6,195 nucleotides of DNA, taken from positions 1 to 6,195 of the forward strand of contig DAOWAG010000087.1 in NCBI GenBank assembly GCA_030634715.1, given 5' to 3'. How positions within the stretch are numbered: the first letter of the stretch is position 1; every line of letters starts with the position of its first letter. The position numbers and the translations under genes are program-made. Shown here one piece after another: positions 1 through 6,195 of this stretch. Under the pieces are notes generated by a model that was not told the DNA's origin, ran no database searches, and worked only from the letters and a program-made list of their open reading frames with translations. Origin of the DNA: Candidatus Aegiribacteria sp. (lineage in GTDB: Bacteria > Fermentibacterota > Fermentibacteria > Fermentibacterales > Fermentibacteraceae).

Positions 1-1116
1 CTCAAGAGCGAACTCCAGTGTCTCCTGCATCGTTTTACCGGTTTCGCCTCTTGTTCCAACCATAAAGCACCCGTGCACCAGAATACCTGCAGCCGTAGCA
101 TTCTGCATGAATACCCGGGATATCTCTGTTGTTATACCCTTATTCATATTCTTGAGCATCTCATCGCTACCGCTCTCAAAACCCACACAGACCGATCGAA
201 GTCCTGCTCTTCTACAGATTTCCAGTGTCTCTCGATCGACATTAGCTCGCATGTTGGATGTCCAGGAGATTGACACATCTGCTCTGATCATTGCTTCAGC
301 CAGTTCCCGCAACCTTTTTTTATCAACGGAAATAGTATCATCCTCAAAGAACACAGCTCTGACATCAGGGAGATTTTCCTGCACCCAGAGCATTTCGCTT
401 ACAATATTGTCAATCGATCTATATCGAAATTTTCTTCCCTGTAGAACCTGGGGAAATACACAGAACGTACATTCATGAGGACATCCTCTGCCGCCCATGA
501 TCATTACCTGAGGATATAGAGCATTTGGATTATTGTAATTTCTGATATTAAGGTGCTTTGCATACATCATACTGACAAATGGAAGGGAATCAAGATCATC
601 CAGTCTTTCTGAATAACCTGTAAAACAACCTTCTCCATTCGGACCTCTCAAATACAGACCGGGTATCACATCCGGATTTCCATTTACTTCGAGTACTTGA
701 GCGAGTTTAACAAGAGGTAATTCGTATTCGCCTATGACAATCCCGTCATATCTGCTGCCCAATCGGAGTGTTTCCTCCGATAGAGCAGAGGGATGGGTTC
801 CAACGAGCACGACAGTCCTTCCGGTCTTATGCAGGCTGTCCGCAAACCTGACATCCGATTCAATGGAAGGAGTGGAGGTTTCCACGATTACAAGAGCAGG
901 ATTGAATCCCTCAATTCTGCTTGCAGTCTGCGCAAAATCAAGCCCGCCAGCGGGGGAATCGATCAGATCCAGCTCGTGCCCATCCTGTTCAAGTGCACAG
1001 GCAGCGTAAGCAAGCCAGATCGGATAGTAAAGTGTTCCGCTCTTCGTAACCGCTGGACTTCTCTGTCCTCTGCTGTAATCTGGAAGAAAGGGCGGGTTAA
1101 CCGCTGTAATTCTCAT
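1..1116 (-). CDS. B12-binding-type (class B) radical SAM enzyme, HpnJ-like N-terminus, 3' end missing
   Basis: Open from the ATG at 1116 to the window edge with no stop; 372 residues are visible, ending just after the core. The N-terminal domain has NPPF (7-10), YYPIWLAYAA (30-39), HELDLID (47-53), TSTPS (80-84) and VGTHPSALSEE (105-115), a pattern I recall from HpnJ and related B12-binding radical SAM proteins. A linker LDDLDSLPFVS (172-182) precedes the core. The cluster motif CxxxCxxC is C212, C216 and C219, followed by FEDDT (257-261), NMRAN (288-292), GFESGS (312-317) and GCFMVG (349-354). The loop normally read as GxPGET is GTRGET here (354-359), an unusual Pro to Arg change. The missing C-terminal part would be roughly 100 or more residues if the protein is of normal length. 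The reaction is unknown; sugar ring contraction or lipid methylation are possibilities from the family. Confidence 0.9.
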   Translation of the reverse strand, partial: MRITAVNPPFLPDYSRGQRSPAVTKSGTLYYPIWLAYAACALEQDGHELDLIDSPAGGLDFAQTASRIEGFNPALVIVETSTPSIESDVRFADSLHKTGRTVVLVGTHPSALSEETLRLGSRYDGIVIGEYELPLVKLAQVLEVNGNPDVIPGLYLRGPNGEGCFTGYSERLDDLDSLPFVSMMYAKHLNIRNYNNPNALYPQVMIMGGRGCPHECTFCVFPQVLQGRKFRYRSIDNIVSEMLWVQENLPDVRAVFFEDDTISVDKKRLRELAEAMIRADVSISWTSNMRANVDRETLEICRRAGLRSVCVGFESGSDEMLKNMNKGITTEISRVFMQNATAAGILVHGCFMVGTRGETGKTMQETLEFALE

Positions 1117-2125
1117 GCAGCACCTTCTGAATCAAAAACCATGTATCCTCAACTTCAAGTGATTTCATACAAATTGCGCTTTTCTGCGTACATCCGGGAA
1201 AAAGACTGTTTGAATAGCACGGCGAACATGGAACATCTGAAACAACTGGAGTAATAAGCCCCTTTGCGTACAGAGTATCGGGTGATGTCGGACCGAACAG
1301 CACAACGGATGGCAATTTTCTGGCTACAGCCAGGTGCGCCGTCCCGCTGTCAGCGCCCAGAAACCCGATGCATCTGTCCAGCAACGCTGCTGTCTGACCC
1401 CAGGTTGTTTTTCCAGTCATATTAAGTACAGATGAAGTGACCGTTGAAATCATTTCATCTGCCGCTTCACAGTCACCCGCTCCCCCGACAAGAAGCACTC
1501 TGATGTCCATCTTTCCCAACCTGTTCGCTATATCCGCAAATTTCGCCACCTGCCATCTCTTCTCCATGACCACATCTCGCGGATTTTTGCCTCCACCCGG
1601 CGCAATTGCAAAGTACAGCCTGCTTAATCCAAGTTTATCAACCCATTCACGTTCTCTCTCACTGATCTGAAAAAGCGGTCTCCAATCAGAGGGTTGAACT
1701 CCGGCTGTTTTTGAATAGGAATATGCGGCGTAGTCATTCTCGTTCATCGGGAAGACCTCTTCCCAATTCCCGAGAGCCGAACCTCCAGATGACCTCATTG
1801 GCGCTCCAGTCAGAAACCTTACCCACCTTCTTACTGCGGGAGAACCCTGAAATACAAATGACTCGGCAACGTCTCTCAAATATTTTCTGTTCCGGATTGT
1901 CCATTTGAGGAATCCTGCATACCGGTATCTGCCCGATGGTGGAACCGGTGCTGTAAATATCCTTTCAATTCCCGGGATACGCTCCCATACGGTTGCTGCA
2001 GACGGACCTGTCAGAACCCAATAAGTACCTTTCTTTTCCTCCATGAGAGTCCGTACAGCAGGTGTGCAGAGCATTGAGTCTCCGAAGGCGTGTGTCTTCA
2101 CAAGCAGTATGGGCGCTTCAGGCAT
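1097..2125 (-). CDS. GT9 heptosyltransferase-like glycosyltransferase
   Basis: A 342-residue cytoplasmic GT-B enzyme of the ADP-heptose:LPS heptosyltransferase family, which adds a heptose or related sugar to a lipid-linked core at the inner face of the membrane (family knowledge). Numbered from the ATG at 2125: the N-terminal motif THAFGDSMLCTPAVRTL (11-27), IAPGGGKNP (174-182) opening the second Rossmann domain, GGAGD (214-218), TGKTTWGQTAALL (237-249), FLGADSGTAHLA (254-265) for donor binding, and LFGPTSP (276-282). A cysteine-rich tail (C300, C303, C312, C319) matches the CSPC...C...CM tail seen in many GT9 proteins. It overlaps the GT-C gene by 8 bases and ends in TAA inside the start of the last radical SAM gene. 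It suggests an outer-membrane organism, but GT9 enzymes also act on other glycans, so the donor sugar is uncertain and no symbol is given. Confidence 0.9.
   Translation of the reverse strand: MPEAPILLVKTHAFGDSMLCTPAVRTLMEEKKGTYWVLTGPSAATVWERIPGIERIFTAPVPPSGRYRYAGFLKWTIRNRKYLRDVAESFVFQGSPAVRRWVRFLTGAPMRSSGGSALGNWEEVFPMNENDYAAYSYSKTAGVQPSDWRPLFQISEREREWVDKLGLSRLYFAIAPGGGKNPRDVVMEKRWQVAKFADIANRLGKMDIRVLLVGGAGDCEAADEMISTVTSSVLNMTGKTTWGQTAALLDRCIGFLGADSGTAHLAVARKLPSVVLFGPTSPDTLYAKGLITPVVSDVPCSPCYSNSLFPGCTQKSAICMKSLEVEDTWFLIQKVLHENYSG
1123..1128 (-). promoter_or_regulatory. Shine-Dalgarno site of the second radical SAM gene
   Basis: AGAAGG on the minus strand is followed by six bases and the ATG at 1116. 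An in-frame TGA at 1132-1134 lies just upstream, and no other start codon lies between it and the ATG. The start is thus well fixed, 20 bases inside the end of the GT9 gene. Confidence 0.7.
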
Positions 2126-3572
2126 TCCTGACAACCCTCCATGACTGATATCTATCCAGTGAATACTTCACTCCGGCTACCGCTAGTATTATCATGGGAT
2201 AATCAATCGCTACCCTGTGAGGAGTTCCTGAAGCGGTGAGCAAATGCATCAGAGCATACCCGGCAACCCCCGTAGCGAGGTATAACCCACCGGTGCCTTT
2301 TCTTAAGCAGCATCTGACAGCTCCACCCCAGAGGAAGAACAGTATCCAGAAAAAGAACAAAAGCCCTGCCAGAGTATAAAGAACAGAGAAGGAATTCAGC
2401 GGGAAAGGCTTGAAGAACTCGATGAACCGCATAGAGATCAATCTGAGTGTCAATACCGGATTACGAAGCATGAAAGTAGTGTTTCTTTCAACCAGAATTC
2501 TATCTCTTTCCCATTCGGATTCGTCTCTGAATTCAGGGAATTCAGCAAGCTCAGGTGAATTAAGATTATTCAGATAATCCCTTCGGATATCTCCATAGAG
2601 CAGTTTAGCTCCTTCAACCTCATTCACAAAATGCTCGGTGAAGATCCTTCCGTTGTATTCCCACAGGTTCACTCCACTCTGTGTGGGCATAATCCGGAAA
2701 GTCCCGCAGATTGCCCTGTTCCTCAGGCCCCATGGAAGCATCAGTAACATGAAAACCGCGAGAACAACCAGACTATGGTAGAATCCTTTCATAGAGAATA
2801 CATTAATCCCGCGAAGGGAAATTTTCCTCTTCCATCTTCCGGATAAGATCTGCCTGATCTTCGGCGCGAATGGAAGCAGCAGAATCATCCATATCATCAA
2901 GGGAAGAGATACAGGACGAACGTAGAACGAACATGCCCATGCAACTCCTGTAGCGGCTGACATTAATATCATTTTTCCAGGTGAATGAGACTCTTCAAGC
3001 AGTTTCAGGGAAAGAAGCAGTGAAATAAGGAAGAGAAGTGAAAAAAGCGCCTGTGTTGCCGGTACCGCTTCGTAATAGAGTTCAAAAGGATCAAGAGCCA
3101 TAAATATTCCAGCTAATGCCAGGAATTTCCCGGAAAGAAATCTTCTGGCAATCCTAAAACCGATGAACACTGTAAAGAGTCCCAGGAACAGCTGTATCCC
3201 TCGCACGGCCAGATAATTCCCATTTCCAAATACCGCATATATGGAGGCCATGAAAACGGCATATCCGGGAACCAGAAACATTGTGGGCCTGTCTGGTCTT
3301 AATCCTCCGTAGTACGCATCAACTCTTCTGTAAAACTCAAATGTTTTCTGAAACATTGGATTGGCCTCGGCTTCCCTCTCAGGATGAAGCATCGATCCTG
3401 AAAGCATGAAACCATTACCGCTGAGAAGGTTTTCGGCCAGATTGGACTGGGTTCTTCCCTCACCTATAAGGAATACTCCGCGGGAAGCAGCTCCAAACAC
3501 GAGGATTCGGGCAACCAGCGCAATAAGGAGAATTCTCCTTGTTAACTTAGCTTCAGCCATTCTTTGAACCAT
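2118..3572 (-). CDS. GT-C (GT39/PMT-like) membrane glycosyltransferase, complete
   Basis: Complete 484-residue integral membrane protein. After a short basic N-terminus there is a first membrane segment (about 12-35), then an outer loop with E38 and LAENLLSGNGF (45-55), which fits the usual D/E...LAxNLLxGxGF pattern holding the acidic catalytic residue. DRPTMFLVPGYAVF (94-107) matches the family RPPxYPxF segment. About ten further hydrophobic segments follow. PWGLRN (280-285) and GVNLW (300-304) precede a periplasmic loop of about 80 residues, then NPVLTLRLISMRFIEFF (371-387). The usual C-terminal RYRLP is replaced by HRVAIDYP (452-459). It would transfer a sugar from a polyprenyl-phosphate donor; acceptor unknown. 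Start: two in-frame TGA codons lie just upstream of the ATG at 3572, so the gene begins there or at a second ATG at 3560; neither has a clear ribosome binding site. It overlaps the deacetylase gene by 31 bases. Confidence 0.85.
   Translation of the reverse strand: MVQRMAEAKLTRRILLIALVARILVFGAASRGVFLIGEGRTQSNLAENLLSGNGFMLSGSMLHPEREAEANPMFQKTFEFYRRVDAYYGGLRPDRPTMFLVPGYAVFMASIYAVFGNGNYLAVRGIQLFLGLFTVFIGFRIARRFLSGKFLALAGIFMALDPFELYYEAVPATQALFSLLFLISLLLSLKLLEESHSPGKMILMSAATGVAWACSFYVRPVSLPLMIWMILLLPFAPKIRQILSGRWKRKISLRGINVFSMKGFYHSLVVLAVFMLLMLPWGLRNRAICGTFRIMPTQSGVNLWEYNGRIFTEHFVNEVEGAKLLYGDIRRDYLNNLNSPELAEFPEFRDESEWERDRILVERNTTFMLRNPVLTLRLISMRFIEFFKPFPLNSFSVLYTLAGLLFFFWILFFLWGGAVRCCLRKGTGGLYLATGVAGYALMHLLTASGTPHRVAIDYPMIILAVAGVKYSLDRYQSWRVVRNA
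2135..2140 (-). promoter_or_regulatory. Shine-Dalgarno site deciding the GT9 start
   Basis: GGAGGG on the minus strand lies nine bases before the ATG at 2125, a normal spacing. A TTG at 2134 in the same frame directly abuts this site, leaving no room for a ribosome to use it. The ATG at 2125 is therefore the likely start, three residues shorter than the longest frame. Confidence 0.75.
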
Positions 3573-4264
3573 TCTGATCGCATCAATTCCAATTCATCAG
3601 GTTGTGTTGAAGTCCATACTGGAGAAATAGCCGGATGCATCACCAGTTCAGCCAGGCCTTCGCATCTGAGGCTTCTGGAAAGGCTGTCAAGGTACTTCCT
3701 GGTAACGTTTCCGCTTTTTGAGAATCCAAGCATCAAATCGGGTGTTCCAATTCCCCTCTTTCCGGCCATTTTCGCCAGTTTTCTGCCAAGATTATCAAGC
3801 ACAATCCCGGATGGGCGTCGAAGTTTATCAGGCAGCACAGCTGCTCTGACTGTCCCTATTCCGTATTCCTTTGCCAGATCAAGTATAACCTCGCGCAGTC
3901 CGGACAGATTATGCAGGTGATGATGGCTGTCCAGTCCGGTAATCATCACACCCGCAGCAAGAACCCTTTCAATCTGAAGTCTCCATTCATCCTTTACTTT
4001 CCCGGCCAGAAGGGACCCATTTCTGAACCATGTATAAAAAGAGTCCGGAAACTTGACCCCTGTCAGAAATGGGGATTCCGAACAGTTCAGGTGAACTGCT
4101 ATCTTCACACCCGGAGTCCCTGCTATTTCCAGTGCCTCATCGAGAGCCGCACCTGTAACAAGTATGCTCAGGCTATCAACCAGACCAGCGTTCAGTAGTA
4201 TTTTAACTGCTCTGTTAACCAATGAGGAAAGCCCAAGATCATCAATTGTCACTTTTATTCTCAT
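3542..4264 (-). CDS. ChbG/YdjC/HpnK-family carbohydrate deacetylase
   Basis: Complete 240-residue protein close to the usual family size. Family members remove N-acetyl groups from oligosaccharides or glycolipids using a metal bound by Asp and His. Visible motifs: DDLG with D8 and D9 at the N-terminus, VNRAV (16-20), HLN with H58, the DSHHHLH segment (112-118), and ELxxHP ending at H210. No signal peptide or membrane segment is seen, so it is probably cytoplasmic, acting on a sugar or on the inner-face headgroup of a lipid. Two motifs are slightly off the usual form: TIDDLG replaces the common NADDFG, and HPA replaces HPG. The metal ligands are kept, so an active enzyme is likely. Its ATG overlaps the radical SAM stop (TAATG), with only a weak AAGAAG upstream, and its 3' end overlaps the next GT-C gene. 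HpnK of hopanoid synthesis is in this family, but the sequence does not prove that substrate. Confidence 0.88.
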   Translation of the reverse strand: MRIKVTIDDLGLSSLVNRAVKILLNAGLVDSLSILVTGAALDEALEIAGTPGVKIAVHLNCSESPFLTGVKFPDSFYTWFRNGSLLAGKVKDEWRLQIERVLAAGVMITGLDSHHHLHNLSGLREVILDLAKEYGIGTVRAAVLPDKLRRPSGIVLDNLGRKLAKMAGKRGIGTPDLMLGFSKSGNVTRKYLDSLSRSLRCEGLAELVMHPAISPVWTSTQPDELELMRSEWFKEWLKLS

Positions 4265-5637
4265 TATATTCTTCTTGCTTTCAGAAGAGTCCTCTTGAGC
4301 CTTCCAGGACCAAGGACGGTCCTGATGGTTCGGAATATCCTTTTCGGCTGAAGGTAGAATTTCAGGAAAGCTCTTTTCTTCATCTTTTCGATCGAACCCG
4401 GCGCAATCCCGTCAAGAGAATAGACCGATGTCTTAAAGCAGTCAAATTCGCTGTAATCCTTGTTAACAAGTTCCTTTGTCATATCCCATAATGCGGTATG
4501 AGGAAAAGGAGTGGTGATATCGAACAAAGCATCATCAAAAGGCTCTTTTGCGGCAAAAGCAATTGTTTTTTTCATCTCTTCGATCGTTTCCCCCGGTGCG
4601 CCGAGCATAAAATAACCCTGTACGAATATTCCCCTGTCGTTCGCCAATCGCAAAGCCTTCCGCACACCCTCTACAGTTATGCCCTTATTATAGATATCAT
4701 CCAGGACTCTCTGCGAGGCAGATTCCACACCCATATTGATTTTAGCAAGTCCGGCTTCTTTCATGTGATCGAGCAGTTCAGTGCTCAGCAGATCCGCCCG
4801 CACATTGCAGCACCACTGCAATCCGACATCACGCGTAAGCATCTCATCGCAGATGGCATGGACCCAGTCATGATCCAGTATGAAAGTGGAATCCTCAAAC
4901 ATGAATGCATTGATTCCGAATGTTTCTTTGAGATGCTCAAGTTCATCAGTAATGTTGGACGGTGATCTCTTCCGTATTTTCTTCCCGAATATCTCGGACA
5001 GAGTAGGCTGACAGAATGTACATTTGAATGGACATCCCCTGGTCGCCATCACAGAAGTCCCTCGCAGAGACGAATCAACCCGGTCCATAGAGTACCAGCT
5101 GGCGAAGTATTTCTCCATATCGAAAATTGATCTATCCGGAAAAGGAAGAGAATCAAGATTCTCTGTAAGAAGTCTGCCCGGATTCCTCCTGATTTCATCA
5201 CCCGACATCCAGCAGGCTCCGGGGATATCATCCCACCGTCCGGTTTTGAGAAATTGTGAAAATGCTATCTCGCCTTCACCGGAATAGACAAAATCGGATT
5301 TCATTCTGCTGAGTGTATCCTCCGGTAATACTGTCGCATGTGGTCCTCCAACAACAAGAACTGCGTTTTCATCGGCGTTTCGGGCAATTTCCGCTGCTCT
5401 CATCGCGTCTTTCAACTGCGGAGTAACAATGGATATCGCGATAAGGTCAGGTTTGTAATCCTGGATTCTGCTTCTGAACGAATTAAATGGATCCTTAAGA
5501 AAGGACATATCGCACAGCTCTACTTCGCATCCTGATAGTTTTGCCAGGGCGGACAGACTGGCGATTCCGAGTGGCGGCTGACCGGACGGGTACCGCGTTT
5601 CGGGGAAAACAAACAGAATTCTATTGAATGCCGGCAT
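4264..5637 (-). CDS. B12-binding-type (class B) radical SAM enzyme
   Basis: Complete 457-residue protein, cytoplasmic or membrane-associated. Residues about 5-140 resemble the cobalamin-binding Rossmann-like domain (early PPLGIASL, GGPHAT at 97-102, YSGEGE at 118-123). The linker LDSLPFPDRS (161-170) is typical of class B enzymes. The radical SAM core carries the cluster-binding motif CxxxCxxC as C202, C206 and C209, then FEDST (247-251), NVRAD (278-282), GVESAS (303-308) and a GAPGET loop (346-351). The C-terminal 100 residues are basic. No DxHxxG motif is visible, which is common in this class. Known members methylate unreactive carbons or contract and cyclise rings; the reaction here is unknown. 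A strong GGAGGA site supports the start. Its TAA stop shares one base with the ATG of the deacetylase gene (TAATG), implying translational coupling and perhaps a shared substrate. Confidence 0.9.
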   Translation of the reverse strand: MPAFNRILFVFPETRYPSGQPPLGIASLSALAKLSGCEVELCDMSFLKDPFNSFRSRIQDYKPDLIAISIVTPQLKDAMRAAEIARNADENAVLVVGGPHATVLPEDTLSRMKSDFVYSGEGEIAFSQFLKTGRWDDIPGACWMSGDEIRRNPGRLLTENLDSLPFPDRSIFDMEKYFASWYSMDRVDSSLRGTSVMATRGCPFKCTFCQPTLSEIFGKKIRKRSPSNITDELEHLKETFGINAFMFEDSTFILDHDWVHAICDEMLTRDVGLQWCCNVRADLLSTELLDHMKEAGLAKINMGVESASQRVLDDIYNKGITVEGVRKALRLANDRGIFVQGYFMLGAPGETIEEMKKTIAFAAKEPFDDALFDITTPFPHTALWDMTKELVNKDYSEFDCFKTSVYSLDGIAPGSIEKMKKRAFLKFYLQPKRIFRTIRTVLGPGRLKRTLLKARRI

Positions 5638-6195
5638 TATTTTCCTCCACCCATCTGAATTTTCTCGATATAAAAAGAACCGAACTGATAATCAGAACCG
5701 TTTCTACGGGAAGCCTGTAGCGGACTCCCCCATGCGCGAGTGAATGAAGAAGAAGATATAGCAGAAAGAATGATCCCAGAAACAGAATTCTGCTGTCTTT
5801 GCGCCGACGGATTATCTCTATTCCACCGAACACCAGCAGAGGCAGGTACAGAAGGAATCCGGTAAGTACAAATATCGGGTTGCTCAGCGTACCTCCAACA
5901 GGAGACATGAACAGTCCGAATCGCACCGCTGATAAATAGGAGAAGAGTATCGGATTTGCGAATATGAACTGTTTTGCTCTTTCCGAAAGGATGCCGCTTC
6001 TCTCCAGTTCAGTGCTTAATCCCTCCATTGATGGATATGAGAGTAGATCCCTCCTGTTTATTCCGTTTTCAATCCATCCTGGTAATGTTATCCCTTCTAT
6101 CGCGATTATTTCAGGATTGTTTCGCATCCACAGGTTAAGCGATCCTTTGGTCGGCATGAATATCGGACTGCCCAGATCAATCTGATTTCTCATAA
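5621..6195 (-). CDS. GT-C (GT39/PMT-like) membrane glycosyltransferase, 5' end missing
   Basis: C-terminal part of a multi-pass inner-membrane glycosyltransferase of the kind that uses a polyprenyl-phosphate sugar donor at the periplasmic face (family knowledge). The frame stays open to the window edge. The first visible Met (6193) is followed by RN, which matches the tail of the conserved PWxxRN motif, so it is internal and the true start lies outside. About 190 residues are visible. Counting from that Met: a G-x-L-N-L-W-x-x-N-N-P segment near 18-27, NPxLxxxLxxxRFxxFxxP near 80-98, hydrophobic segments at about 104-126, 136-153 and 163-177, and the family-typical RYRLPVE at 158-164 leading into the last segment. 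It ends with TAG and overlaps the radical SAM gene by 17 bases. It shares motifs with the complete GT-C gene at 2118-3572. The catalytic acidic loop lies in the missing part, so activity cannot be judged. Confidence 0.8.
   Translation of the reverse strand, partial: MRNQIDLGSPIFMPTKGSLNLWMRNNPEIIAIEGITLPGWIENGINRRDLLSYPSMEGLSTELERSGILSERAKQFIFANPILFSYLSAVRFGLFMSPVGGTLSNPIFVLTGFLLYLPLLVFGGIEIIRRRKDSRILFLGSFFLLYLLLHSLAHGGVRYRLPVETVLIISSVLFISRKFRWVEENNAGIQ
5643..5648 (-). promoter_or_regulatory. Shine-Dalgarno site of the first radical SAM gene
   Basis: On the minus strand GGAGGA is followed by five bases (AAATA) and then the ATG at 5637. It lies inside the end of the upstream GT-C gene. It is the strongest ribosome binding site seen in the window and supports the ATG at 5637 as the start. 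Confidence 0.75.

Larger units (their letters stand above)
1..6195 (-). other. Single transcription unit for surface glycan/glycolipid assembly (partial)
   Basis: Six same-strand genes with overlaps of 17, 1, 31 (or 19 if the second ATG of the GT-C gene is used), 8 and 20 bases leave no room for internal promoters or terminators outside coding sequence. The genes are most likely co-transcribed and translationally coupled. The promoter must lie beyond 6195 and the terminator beyond base 1 on this strand. This is inferred from layout only. Confidence 0.75.

Noticed and set aside
107..478. 123-codon open frame on the plus strand
   Set aside because: It is antisense to the conserved radical SAM core of the last gene, including the bases next to the cysteine motif, so the minus-strand reading is clearly the real one.
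793..1254. 153-codon open frame on the plus strand
   Set aside because: It is antisense to the junction of the GT9 and second radical SAM genes, both of which are well supported by family motifs; its translation matches nothing I recognise.
4305..4324. Perfect 7-base inverted repeat CAGGACC/GGTCCTG with a 6-base loop
   Set aside because: It is inside the end of the radical SAM coding sequence, about 40 bases before the deacetylase start, with no T-run after it. It is not a terminator; it could fold in the mRNA but may be chance in codons for V-L-G-P.
4498..4965. 155-codon open frame on the plus strand
   Set aside because: It lies fully inside the radical SAM coding sequence on the other strand, has no recognisable domain, and reads as low-information antisense of conserved codons.
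1..6195. A hopanoid biosynthesis cluster
   Set aside because: Only the radical SAM and YdjC classes overlap with the hpn genes. No squalene-hopene cyclase, HpnH, HpnG or HpnI-like gene is in the window, so the hopanoid label is kept as an analogy only.
1..6195. CRISPR arrays, tRNA or rRNA genes, insertion sequences
   Set aside because: No regularly spaced repeats, no tRNA-like or rRNA-like sequence and no transposase motif were seen, and all bases are accounted for by coding sequence.

Overview
The window is one gene-dense, single-direction stretch. Six coding regions fill essentially all 6195 bases, all on the minus strand, so transcription runs from high to low coordinates. Each gene overlaps the next by 1 to about 31 bases and there is no intergenic space. 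I see no promoter, terminator, RNA gene, repeat array or mobile element. The first gene (5' end missing) and the last gene (3' end missing) run off the two window edges, so the operon is larger than what is shown.

In transcription order: (1) 6195-5621, C-terminal part of a multi-pass GT-C (GT39/PMT-like) glycosyltransferase; (2) 5637-4264, a complete class B (cobalamin-binding) radical SAM enzyme; (3) 4264-3542, a ChbG/YdjC/HpnK-family carbohydrate deacetylase; (4) 3572-2118, a second, complete GT-C membrane glycosyltransferase; (5) 2125-1097, a GT9 heptosyltransferase-like enzyme; (6) 1116-1, a second class B radical SAM enzyme, cut at the window edge after 372 residues. Gene 6 has no stop codon inside the window; I translated it by hand.

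Together these look like part of a surface glycan or glycolipid assembly operon. The GT-C enzymes would use polyprenyl-phosphate sugars at the outer face of the inner membrane. The GT9 enzyme would use a nucleotide sugar in the cytoplasm. The deacetylase would remove an acetyl group from an N-acetyl sugar, and the radical SAM enzymes would do difficult C-H or C-C chemistry (methylation, ring contraction, cyclisation) on the lipid or sugar. The B12-radical-SAM plus YdjC pairing resembles HpnJ-HpnK of hopanoid side-chain (cyclitol ether) biosynthesis, which is the most interesting lead here. The substrate cannot be read from the sequence.

Organism: a bacterium, probably with an outer membrane because of the GT9 enzyme. 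Base composition looks intermediate by eye and AGA/AGG arginine codons are common. The gene mix (several class B radical SAM and GT-C genes in tight operons) suggests an uncultivated anaerobic lineage, for example in or near the FCB group. That placement is a low-confidence inference.
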